Positions 31,101 to 37,885 of a stretch of 64,000 nt of DNA are shown piece by piece. This DNA comes from Herpetosiphon giganteus (GTDB lineage: Bacteria > Chloroflexota > Chloroflexia > Chloroflexales > Herpetosiphonaceae). The stretch's first letter is position 1, and each line of letters starts with the position of its first letter. The stretch is from positions 1-64,000 of the forward strand of contig NZ_JAFBCZ010000024.1 of NCBI RefSeq assembly GCF_016907925.1, in the 5' to 3' direction. Under the pieces are notes generated by a model. That model was given only the letters and a program-made list of their open reading frames with translations, did not search any database and had not been told where the DNA came from. The position numbers and the translations under genes are program-made.

Positions 31101-31341
31101 TTGGGCTATCGAAGAGCGAAGCACCAGTTAATGCAGAGCTGGAATTGAAAATTGTTTGGCGAAAAAAACTAATGCTGCCAGAATGTACATGTTGGCGCTC
31201 AGGATTATAGCTATATTGAATCGTCGAGCGCGTTTGAGCGGCGGCATCATGAGTCGCTGGTTGCAGCAACCACCCCCCAGTCAATAGACTGAAGAGCACT
31301 ATCATCACAACCACACGGGCATGAAACTGTCGTTTGATCAT
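28174..31341 (-). CDS. secreted GSDH-type propeller protein with calcium-binding repeats and malectin domain
   Basis: 1055 residues. Signal peptide (about 1-36), GSDH-like propeller (about 60-480; FDSPTGMVFGPDGRLYVSQF, VWGPDGWMYISSSSN, ATGYRNVYDFIWLNNKFY), thrombospondin type-3-like Asp-rich calcium repeats (about 480-535; DSDNDGYSDFDED, DPDDDNDGILDVND), a LamG-like region (545-785), a malectin domain (790-950; [13 protein letters not shown]), a Thr-Pro linker (957-1042) and the C-terminal end YRIWLPYTLKN. Start set at 31341 (MIKRQFHAR) because AAAGGA lies 6 nt upstream; the frame is open 7 codons further. The same module set as the 2708-residue neighbour points to a shared origin and perhaps shared extracellular sugar targets. 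Terminator hairpin downstream. Confidence 0.87.
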   Translation of the reverse strand: MIKRQFHARVVVMIVLFSLLTGGWLLQPATHDAAAQTRSTIQYSYNPERQHVHSGSISFFRQTIFNSSSALTGASLFDSPTGMVFGPDGRLYVSQFNGRIFAITLNPTTHQATAVQVIETIYNYPNTNEDGSPATGVNGRQLIGVLFDPASTPANMILYVSHSDPRYGYNSDTTSQKINTRSGTISKLVSTNNFATSTDIIKGLPRSRENHSTNSIVWGPDGWMYISSSSNTNNGAPSAHFSNLAEYYLSAAILRANVRSAGFPSAGIDVKNVNSASAMTPFAGQFEIYATGYRNVYDFIWLNNKFYANVNGGNDGYGDTPSAAQCPGGVEINPRYLPDTLKIVTQGSYGGHPNPARGECVLNNGNAQGLPTPPNYNPPALTYDFRPSTNGITAYISNAFGGALQGNLIVATYGQNQDVSRVQLDANGSPTSIQTLAKFNQPLDVVTDAKGVIYVAEFGSDAITILEPEDLPNCPPPPPYSSAVDSDNDGYSDFDEDQNGTNLCSRASVPNDFDGDMLSDLIDPDDDNDGILDVNDQLYFDAANGTNTKLPIEFNWNPGDAPLGKVANTGFTGVQITNGVTRTAEAKIAVGAAGGFTNIITTEGTNAGSINTQANALQLGFDPHRNFRVETRITEMFLGRTPEGNQAAGLFFGPNQDNYVKLVATANLNGDGTSGDTGLQFAMEVAGNLQINPTNNNPSIVLPGVSNIDLRLDGNPAAQTITAYYKTTGNTWIAIGTINVPLWFFNTGTPTGILATNHGTPNTISFIFDFFRLSYRDIVARINSGDRDWTTNDGAVWSPDTNASRPYSTGGGTYVLIPGVSCPQIYNVTRDFDRLYCSERNTGGSPVQYTIPVSSTGTYAVRLHFAELYWGTNGRPGPNQRKFNVQIEGTTVLTNFDIFSETGATFRPITKTFTTNVSDGSVNISLPSGQPGNVDQGKIAAIEVWGPILNIANVTPTVTPSPSPTNTPTNTNTPSPTVTNTPTNTPTVTASNTPTNTNTPSPTATGTLTPSNTPTNTLTPSNTPTNTPTQTETPSVTVTVDQPTYRIWLPYTLKN

Positions 31342-31913
31342 CACAAATCCTTTCGAGAACATGAGCGAGCGCAGATCAACCTGCTATGCCAAATTCTTGC
31401 TGGTGCTACGCCTATGATCGTGCCGAGATCAGCGAGGCATGTCAAGCGACAGGTCACGTTGGGCGGGAATGTGGTGACATCTTAACAATTGAAGCCATAC
31501 ACCAGATGGCATAACGCTCATAACTCGTCCTCTGATTGTGAACTATAGCGCATAGCAGCATGCTTGTCGTGGGAATTATGGCCTATACTCAGGCGCTATT
31601 TCTGTGAGGAGCCACACTCCACCTTATGGGTGAAGCATGGGTGATAAAAGTTAAATCTATTTAACCTTTTCGGCCCATTACAGCACATCCACACACTCAA
31701 GCACTGTTCAAGCCGCTTATGATCACCGCATCTGCCTATCAAGTAACTCTATTACAGCATATGGTTGGTTTTTTGTGCGCACGGTTTTTTAAGAATTAAG
31801 CCTGTGCCGACCCAATATTTCGAGCAATTTAGCCGAAAACCCACGCCATGCGCTAGAATAGCAACAGACTTTCATTCGATGCTGCATGAAAGTGACATTA
31901 CTAGGAGGTTCTT
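31342..31913. other. divergent promoter region, 572 bp
   Basis: No gene is supported. It separates the minus-strand propeller protein gene from the plus-strand arginase gene. A small hairpin-forming stretch (aagttaaat / atttaacctt, 31648-31672) and a -10-like TAGAAT at 31853 are visible. The latter is about 60 bp ahead of the arginase start. Confidence 0.4.
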
Positions 31914-32840
31914 GTGCTAATCGATCTTATCGGTGTCCCGCTCGATTTGGGTCAAGGGCGGCGTGGCGTGGACATGGGACCAAGCGCAATTCGTTATGCA
32001 GGCTTACGTCCACAATTAGAGGAGCTTGGTCATACCGTCATTGATCGAGGCAACCTGACGGCCAGTATTGCCGAAACCCTACCCGTGGGCGACCTCACCT
32101 TGCGCTATTTCGAGCCAATCCGCGATACATTAGTCCAATTAGCGAGCGAAGTTGACCAATCGTGTAGCCAAGGCCATGTGCCGGTTGTGCTCGGCGGCGA
32201 CCATAGCATTGGCTTAGGCTCAGTCAGCGGTGCTGCTCACAATCGCGATATTGGGGTGCTCTGGATCGATGCCCACGGCGATTTTAATATTCCCAGCACC
32301 TCGCCATCGGGCAATATTCATGGCATGCCCTTGGCGGCGCTGTGTGGCTATGGCGACGAACGCTTGATCCACTTGAGCGGCCAGCGTCTCGCAAATTCAA
32401 TGATCAATCCGCATCATGTGGCCTTGGTCGCGGTGCGCGATCTCGACCCTGAGGAACGCCAACTCTTAACTGAGGCTGGGGTGCAGGTGTTTGCTACCGA
32501 ATATATCGATCGCTATGGGATGTATGAAACCATGGTGCGGGCAATCAGCGTTGCCAATCAAGGCCGTGATGGCTTTTACGTGAGCTTCGACCTTGATGTG
32601 CTTGATCCAGCGGTTGCGCCCGGGGTTGGCACACCAGTCCCTGGGGGCATAACTTACCGCGAAGCCCACTTGGCAGCCGAGCTAATCGCCGAATCAGGAC
32701 GCATGATTGGGCTGGATATTGTTGAGGTCAATCCGATCCTTGACGATCGCAATCGTACGGCAACGGTTGCGGTTGAAATTGCGCTTTCAGCACTTGGCAA
32801 GCGGGTTTGGCACAAACAGCAACCACGCACAGCACTCTAA
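31914..32840 (+). CDS. rocF: arginase (ureohydrolase family)
   Basis: 308 residues, arginase length. Hydrolyses arginine to ornithine and urea with a binuclear manganese centre. Seen: IGVPLDLGQGRRGVDMGPSA at the N-terminus, the metal motifs GGDHSIG, IDAHGDFN and SFDLDVLDPAVAPG, and the substrate loop VGTPVPGGITYRE. The DMGPSAIRYAGL start is characteristic of true arginases rather than agmatinases. In the DAHxD motif the sequence is DAHGD, as required. GTG start at 31914 with AGGAGG 5 nt upstream. Monocistronic, closed by a strong terminator. Confidence 0.92.
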   Translation: MLIDLIGVPLDLGQGRRGVDMGPSAIRYAGLRPQLEELGHTVIDRGNLTASIAETLPVGDLTLRYFEPIRDTLVQLASEVDQSCSQGHVPVVLGGDHSIGLGSVSGAAHNRDIGVLWIDAHGDFNIPSTSPSGNIHGMPLAALCGYGDERLIHLSGQRLANSMINPHHVALVAVRDLDPEERQLLTEAGVQVFATEYIDRYGMYETMVRAISVANQGRDGFYVSFDLDVLDPAVAPGVGTPVPGGITYREAHLAAELIAESGRMIGLDIVEVNPILDDRNRTATVAVEIALSALGKRVWHKQQPRTAL

Positions 32841-32850
32841 ATCTTAAACA

Positions 32851-32880
32851 ACAAAAGCGGGGTGCATGCCCCGCTTTTGT
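32851..32880. terminator. bidirectional terminator between arginase and LVIVD-protein genes
   Basis: Perfect 12-bp stem, arms 32851-32862 and 32869-32880, with a 6-nt loop. The A-rich left and T-rich right flanks (AAAA...TTTT within the stem) suit termination in both directions for these convergent genes. Confidence 0.85.
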
Positions 32881-32899
32881 GATCTCCAAAGGAATAAAG

Positions 32900-34924
32900 T
32901 TATTCAGCGCGAATTGCGTAAGGCAGCCAAACCGACCACTGCACTTGGGCTGGCGCTTCAACCACAACGCTTGTGCTTGCAGAAAGCGAGTTGGTGGTGT
33001 TGCTTGCGCGCACCGTAACCGTGTAATTGCCAACATTAGCATAGCGATGGCTCAAGTTGGTGGTTGTGGTTGTCACATCCGTTGAACCATCACCAAAATT
33101 CCAAACATAACTTACATTCGTGCCAGCCGTAATCGTGGCCTCGAAATTGGTAGCTTGGCCAACAACCGTTGGGCCATCGTTGCTCACTGCCAAGCCAGCA
33201 ACTGCTTGGGCTGGTGGTGCCGATTTACGCACCATAATCAAGCCGCGCGAAATATCGCTAATCAGCAACGTGCCGCTTGGCAAGTAGGGATAAACGCCCC
33301 AAGCACCATCAAAGTTGGCAGCATTGCTCCCCGGATAGGTATCGATGAAGGCTGATTCTTGGATGCTATTGGGGTTGGTTACATCCAAAATCGTCAAACC
33401 ACGCAAGTAATTCGACATGTAGTAGTCGTTATCGATTGTATAGCCGTTGTGGTCGATTGCTTTGGTTGGGCCATCCCAAACTGCGCTAATGGTTGGGTTA
33501 TCCAAATCGTGAATATCCATCGTGCGCACGCGGGTGTTATGGCCTTGATTTGATTCATCCAATTCATCTTGGATGAAAACGTACATTTTATCGTCGCTAT
33601 ACCAGCCAGAGTGCGTGTAGCCGCTGCCCGTATAAGGCCGTGAGCTAATGTGAAATGGATTGGCCGAATCGGTAATATCCCAAATTTCGACCGACGATTC
33701 GCTGAAATCGAACATGATTTCGCACGAGGCTTGGTGACCAGGCGCACATGCTGAGGTTCGCGAATCGGTAATAATCATACTGGTATCGTCGTGGGTGTAG
33801 CTGACATTCGTATCTGGCACGCCACTATCAATAATTTGCGGCGTAAGTGGATTGCTAATATCAAACGCACGGAATACGCCTGAGCTCAAGCGGCTGCCGT
33901 TTTTGCCCACGCCGTTCATGTAGAGGGTAGCAGTTTTGCCGGGCAAAGCCACATTGGTGCTGTAATCAACGTTTTTGATGTAAACGGTATGCGATGAGCC
34001 AAAATCAGCGGTGTAGGTTGCTGCCAAACTCACCGAAGGATTGGGATCGCTCAAGTGGTTGAGATCAACGATCTGCAAGCCTTGGCTGCGATTTTCGGTC
34101 GAAAGGTAGGCATAGGCATTCCAGCGATTTTGGGTTGTGTTGAAATATTGATATACCTTCACTTCGCGCCATTGTGAGTTATTGCCTGGCACGGTGCCAA
34201 TCACAACTGGATTGGTCGGATCAGTTACATCAACCACACCTGTGCCATTGTTGACCCCAATAACCGCATATTCGCGATTGGTGTTGAGATCGACGTGGCC
34301 CCACAAGTTGCTGCCATCGGTTGCGCCAACAGTATTAACCTTAAAACTTGAGAGTGGAACACTGCCCAAGAAGTCGATGCCACGGCATTCGAAATTGCCA
34401 GCCATGCCATTGACACATGGTTGGGCGGCACTTGGGGTTTCCAACTCGGTTGGAATTTGAATTCGATTAAGTTCAGGTGTATCGCTACCATCGCGATCTT
34501 CAACCCGCGCAAACCCAATCGCTGCCAACTTTTCCCGGTAGCGCGTCGGAATCCCCGCCACATAGGTTGGATTGGCACTAGGATCTTGCTCGGTAAAATT
34601 ATCGCGAGCGCTATAGCCACCGCGCACTGGAATTTGGCGGCTCAGCAATAAACCAACCGAACGAGCATCAAATTGATAATCACCAGCAGCAACCCGAATT
34701 TCATCGCCCTTGCCAGTGCCACGATTAATTGCATATTCGATGGTTAAACAGGGCTGCCAAATCTTCGAACAATCACCTTCATCTCTGCCGAACGGCGCAA
34801 CATAGATCTTATGATCATGATTGCTATGCGCCGAAATCGAAGCAATTGGCGCTAACACAAACGCTGCCACCACTGCAAAACCAACCGCTAACGAACGCGA
34901 CCAACGTCCATTGTGTGTGTGCAT
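32900..34924 (-). CDS. secreted choice-of-anchor-B / LVIVD-repeat protein with PKD domain
   Basis: 674 residues. Signal peptide (about 1-32, cleavage near ASISAHS). A short N-terminal segment resembles the start of parallel beta-helix proteins (IYVAPFGRDEGDCSK). Then an LVIVD-type propeller of the choice-of-anchor-B family (about 175-560; LWGHVDLNTNREYAVIG, GVVDVTDPTNPVVIGT, TRVRTMDIHDLDNP), a PKD domain (about 578-658; VWNFGDGST) and the terminal motif QWSVWLPYAIRAE. Family members carry varied C-terminal anchoring signals. Here the anchor position is taken by the hydrophobic-aromatic-Leu-Pro end found in three other secreted proteins of the window. Function unknown; extracellular adhesion or scaffold is plausible. 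Confidence 0.83.
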   Translation of the reverse strand: MHTHNGRWSRSLAVGFAVVAAFVLAPIASISAHSNHDHKIYVAPFGRDEGDCSKIWQPCLTIEYAINRGTGKGDEIRVAAGDYQFDARSVGLLLSRQIPVRGGYSARDNFTEQDPSANPTYVAGIPTRYREKLAAIGFARVEDRDGSDTPELNRIQIPTELETPSAAQPCVNGMAGNFECRGIDFLGSVPLSSFKVNTVGATDGSNLWGHVDLNTNREYAVIGVNNGTGVVDVTDPTNPVVIGTVPGNNSQWREVKVYQYFNTTQNRWNAYAYLSTENRSQGLQIVDLNHLSDPNPSVSLAATYTADFGSSHTVYIKNVDYSTNVALPGKTATLYMNGVGKNGSRLSSGVFRAFDISNPLTPQIIDSGVPDTNVSYTHDDTSMIITDSRTSACAPGHQASCEIMFDFSESSVEIWDITDSANPFHISSRPYTGSGYTHSGWYSDDKMYVFIQDELDESNQGHNTRVRTMDIHDLDNPTISAVWDGPTKAIDHNGYTIDNDYYMSNYLRGLTILDVTNPNSIQESAFIDTYPGSNAANFDGAWGVYPYLPSGTLLISDISRGLIMVRKSAPPAQAVAGLAVSNDGPTVVGQATNFEATITAGTNVSYVWNFGDGSTDVTTTTTNLSHRYANVGNYTVTVRASNTTNSLSASTSVVVEAPAQVQWSVWLPYAIRAE

Positions 34925-35006
34925 GCCAGAACCTCACTGTAGGACCATCGGAGAAAATAGGGGCCGCCTTTGGAGATGCCCTATTATACGCGATTCTTAA
35001 TATGTG

Positions 35007-35012
35007 TATAAT
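35007..35012 (+). promoter_or_regulatory. putative -10 box for selD
   Basis: A consensus TATAAT preceded by TGTG, 55 bp before the selD start, in an A+T-rich stretch. No good -35 box is seen, so it may act as an extended -10 promoter. Confidence 0.45.
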
Positions 35013-35066
35013 ATTAATGGTTTGGCATGCGCCACTCGTTACTCTATAGGTTTGGCGGAAATTTCT

Positions 35067-36113
35067 ATGGCAGATCGCGAACAGATTCGGCTGACCGAGC
35101 TAGCTTCTTGCGCTGGCTGAGCGGCCAAAATGGGGGCAGGGGCTCTCAGCAATTTAATTAGTAGCTTGCGCTTACCAACCAGTCCGCAGCTGTTAGTTGG
35201 CCTCGATGTCAGCGATGATGCGGCGGTTTATCAAATCAATCAGCAGCAAGCGTTAGTCCAAACGGTGGATTTCTTTCCACCGATTGTTGACGATCCCTAT
35301 AGTTTTGGGGCGATTGCTGCTGCGAACGCATTGAGCGATGTCTATGCAATGGGCGGCAAGCCAATTTTGGCCTTGGCAATTGCAGGCTTTCCACGCGATC
35401 TGCCGCCAACCATTATTCAAGCAATTATGCAAGGCGGCGCAGATAAAGTTGCCGAAGCAGGCGCAGTGCTGGCTGGCGGCCATACGATTATTGATAATGA
35501 GCCAAAATATGGCCTCTGCGTGACTGGCTTAATCGATCCAGCACTCATCACCCGCAAAGCTCAAGCTCAAGCAGGCGACCAACTCTATTTGACCAAAGCA
35601 CTTGGCACAGGTGTGATCAGCACCGCCAGCAAGCGCCAAGTTGGCGATCCAGCCGATCTCGACTTGGCAATCGAAAGCATGCTCAAACTCAATCGACGGG
35701 CTGCGGAGCATATCGCAGCAGTTGGCAGCATTCGCAGCGCCACCGATATTACCGGCTTTGGTTTGCTCGGCCATGGCTTGGAGTTGGCGCGCAATAGCAA
35801 GGTGGGGCTGCGGATTAATAGCCAAGCATTGCCGCTGCTCCAAGGAGCCTATCGCTATGCCCAAGCAAGCATCATGCCTGGTGGCTTGCATACCAATCGT
35901 GCTTATGTCGAGCAACAAATTCAGGTCAACTATGCTGAAACAGTTGATCCGGCGCATCAAGCCTTGTTATACGATCCACAAACCTCTGGGGGATTATTGA
36001 TTGCGGTGGCTGCTGAGCATGCGGCTGCGCTCGAACAGCAATTTGCCCAAGCAAGCGACCAACTTTGGCCCATTGGCGAGATTATTGAGCAACAACTAAT
36101 CGAAGTTCTTTAA
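35067..36113 (+). CDS. selD: selenide, water dikinase, itself a selenoprotein (in-frame UGA)
   Basis: 348 residues when the TGA at 35118-35120 is read as selenocysteine (residue 18). SelD makes selenophosphate from selenide and ATP for selenocysteine and selenouridine synthesis. The text around the stop is CAGUAAKMGAGAL, the exact place where family members carry CGCK or CAGU: U18 is the catalytic nucleophile and K21 the conserved lysine. Downstream, LVGLDVSDDAAVYQ, QTVDFFPPIVDDPYSFG, ANALSDVYAMGGKP and AEAGAVLAGGHTI are SelD-typical. A naive caller would start at the ATG at 35130 and lose the active site. A candidate SECIS hairpin spans the UGA. The organism must therefore encode SelA, SelB and tRNA-Sec; none is identified here. 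Confidence 0.93.
35116..35150 (+). promoter_or_regulatory. candidate bacterial SECIS element in selD
   Basis: The bases around the UGA can form GCTGAG (35116-35121) with CTCAGC (35145-35150), then an internal loop, then GCC/GGC (35124-35126 with 35141-35143) and a 14-nt apical loop containing AAAATGGGGGCAGG. Size and placement, with the UGA in the lower stem, are like the E. coli fdhF SECIS. Pairing was done by eye. Confidence 0.55.
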
Positions 36114-36178
36114 ACGAGCACCATCGATAAAGCTCCACAGCACATCATGGGCAAACAGCATTAATTCAAAGCATCAGC

Positions 36179-36559
36179 TTATGGTTGGGGATGCGAATCG
36201 ATTTCAAGCCAGCCAAGCCCATTTTGTGGAGCCTGAAGCGCCAAAACGGTATATTGCTGTTGATTAATTGTCACCGCATCACCAACTTTAACCTGCTGTT
36301 GAACCCCGGCCTGCGTGCGCTCAGTGCGAATTTCAACAGTCATCAGATCAGTCGCTTCATCATAACTTTTAATTCGCACCCAATGCTGCGCAAACTCTAA
36401 ATGAGGAACACCATAGGGCAAAATAACACTATCGGGCTTGGTTTGGGGATAAACAATTGGTTCAGGGTTAGTATCAGGAATTGCTGGATTGGACATTCCA
36501 CATGCTCCTACTAAAATTAATATGCTTGTAAGCACAACAATTGAAGAAACAATACGCAT
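36179..36559 (-). CDS. small lipoprotein, possible immunity partner of the WXG100-calpain protein
   Basis: 126 residues. Signal peptide with lipobox ILILVGACG, then a Pro/Thr-rich tether and a compact beta-rich domain (HWVRIKSYDEATDLMTVEIR, VKVGDAVTINQQQYTVLAL). Not recognised as a named family. The ATG lies 5 bp beyond the stop of the upstream WXG100-calpain gene and its AAAGGA overlaps that gene's end, so the two are translationally coupled. Small lipoproteins encoded directly after a secreted toxin-like enzyme are often immunity proteins that protect at the cell envelope. That role is inference from position only. It could also be a chaperone or an unrelated lipoprotein. Confidence 0.75.
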   Translation of the reverse strand: MRIVSSIVVLTSILILVGACGMSNPAIPDTNPEPIVYPQTKPDSVILPYGVPHLEFAQHWVRIKSYDEATDLMTVEIRTERTQAGVQQQVKVGDAVTINQQQYTVLALQAPQNGLGWLEIDSHPQP

Positions 36560-36564
36560 AAAAA

Positions 36565-37641
36565 TCAGTCCTTTTCGTTAATCGAAACCTGCTGATAATG
36601 CTTTTTAAATTCATCGAAACTAATTGTTGGATGCTCATAGCCCCAAGGATTATACATGGTCACAGTTTGCTTATTCAGATCAATGCTTTGAATAACATAG
36701 GCATGCCGAGCATCAACATCACTTGGAGGGTTTGAAAGCGACTTGTATGTACCAGCAGTAATGGCATCACCACTATCTAAGCGCTGCTTAAGTTGGGTAA
36801 AATCAACTTTTGACCCATTGATTTGTGAGGAATCCTTTCCAGTCAAGAGCGCCATAAATTCACCAGGATCTCCATAGGCAATCGCCGCAAAACTCCCTTT
36901 ATGTTGAGCATACGCCTTTTCAATTAACATAGGCCAAATTTCTGAATCATTACTAAGTTGCGCATAGGCTGGGGTCTTACCATCTTTTGCATAAACAAAA
37001 TCATTTGTAACTCGTACTTCAACTTTTGAGCGTTTACCAAAAAAGCCCAAAAACCCTTGCTCAGGATAAAAAGTTACAGTATATGTCCCATCGCCATTGT
37101 CCCGAATAGCATTCCGAATGACATCAGGATTTGTTTTGGCAATCGCTGCTAATCCAGCCATTAAATAACAATCAGCAATCAATCCCTGATTAACATCATC
37201 GAACGCAATAGCATCACTATCACCAGAACCTTTGGCAAAGGCTGGTTTATCTACTTTTCTATATTCAGGGTTACGCACTTCTGTACTTTTTGCTGCTGGA
37301 TTGCCATACATACCAATGGTTGGCAGATTAATCTCGTCAAAGGTTTGGTTAAAGAGGCTTGCAGCCTCAATTTCAGCCTCACGGAGCAGACCATTAACAT
37401 TTAATGTAACTTGTTGCGCGGTGATTAAGACGGCTTTGAGTCGGCCCAAGGCTGGAAAAACATTCGTTTGCATTTCATTGAAAAAATGGTTGGCAGAGTC
37501 ACCTTGCCAATCACACAGCAATTGCTGATACAACTGATTTAATTGTTGATCCAATTGAAGCACTACCTCGGCTTGGCGTTGGAAACGGTGGCTCAGTTCG
37601 CGCATGCGTTCATACTCAATCAAGACAATCGGAGCTGGCAT
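36565..37641 (-). CDS. WXG100-type N-terminal domain fused to calpain-family cysteine protease
   Basis: 358 residues. Residues 1-100 form an alpha-helical hairpin with W-x-G at 45-47 (CDWQGDSANHFF), the hallmark of ESX/type VII substrates. After a linker, residues 135-358 look like a calpain (C2) catalytic domain: oxyanion Gln152, Cys158 in GLIADCYLMAGLAAIA (usual DCW has Y here), His313 in DARHAYVI and Asn331 in MYNPWG. The Q-to-C spacing of six equals calpain. No signal peptide, in line with type VII-like export. Start at 37641 (MPAPIVLIEY) because AAGGAG is 7 nt upstream; 25 further codons are open but unlikely. Base composition is more A+T-rich than the neighbours. Probably a polymorphic effector; the target is unknown. 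Confidence 0.82.
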   Translation of the reverse strand: MPAPIVLIEYERMRELSHRFQRQAEVVLQLDQQLNQLYQQLLCDWQGDSANHFFNEMQTNVFPALGRLKAVLITAQQVTLNVNGLLREAEIEAASLFNQTFDEINLPTIGMYGNPAAKSTEVRNPEYRKVDKPAFAKGSGDSDAIAFDDVNQGLIADCYLMAGLAAIAKTNPDVIRNAIRDNGDGTYTVTFYPEQGFLGFFGKRSKVEVRVTNDFVYAKDGKTPAYAQLSNDSEIWPMLIEKAYAQHKGSFAAIAYGDPGEFMALLTGKDSSQINGSKVDFTQLKQRLDSGDAITAGTYKSLSNPPSDVDARHAYVIQSIDLNKQTVTMYNPWGYEHPTISFDEFKKHYQQVSINEKD

Positions 37642-37812
37642 AGATGGACTCCTTGCTGAGGATTGAGAAACAATCAAGATTGTATGCAGAAAAGGGGCAA
37701 CAAGCTGTTCAATCAATTACATAGCATCATACCAAAAGCTTCAAACAATTGTCAATAACATAGCACTATAATTCAAGATAAACTTCGATAATTGATGCTA
37801 ATGTTAGTTAGG

Positions 37813-37847
37813 TAAAAAACCCGCTTCCATCGGATGGAAACGGGTTT
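37813..37847 (-). terminator. terminator after NB-ARC/TPR gene
   Basis: Arms around 37817-37830 and 37834-37847 (AACCCG..TTCCAT / ATGGAA..CGGGTT, one mismatch) with a short loop. On the minus strand the stem is followed by a run of six T. Confidence 0.8.
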
Positions 37848-37885
37848 GAGGGGGAAACAAGACTTGTTTAGATCAACAGTAGGTT

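Noticed and set aside
221-34924. LPxTG or PEP-CTERM anchoring of the large secreted proteins
   Set aside because: The ends have LP but no xTG, no following hydrophobic helix and no PEP motif. The shared end is a different pattern.
35130-36113. A shorter SelD starting at the ATG after the TGA
   Set aside because: It would remove the catalytic residue and the conserved N-terminal segment, which are clearly encoded upstream in the same frame.
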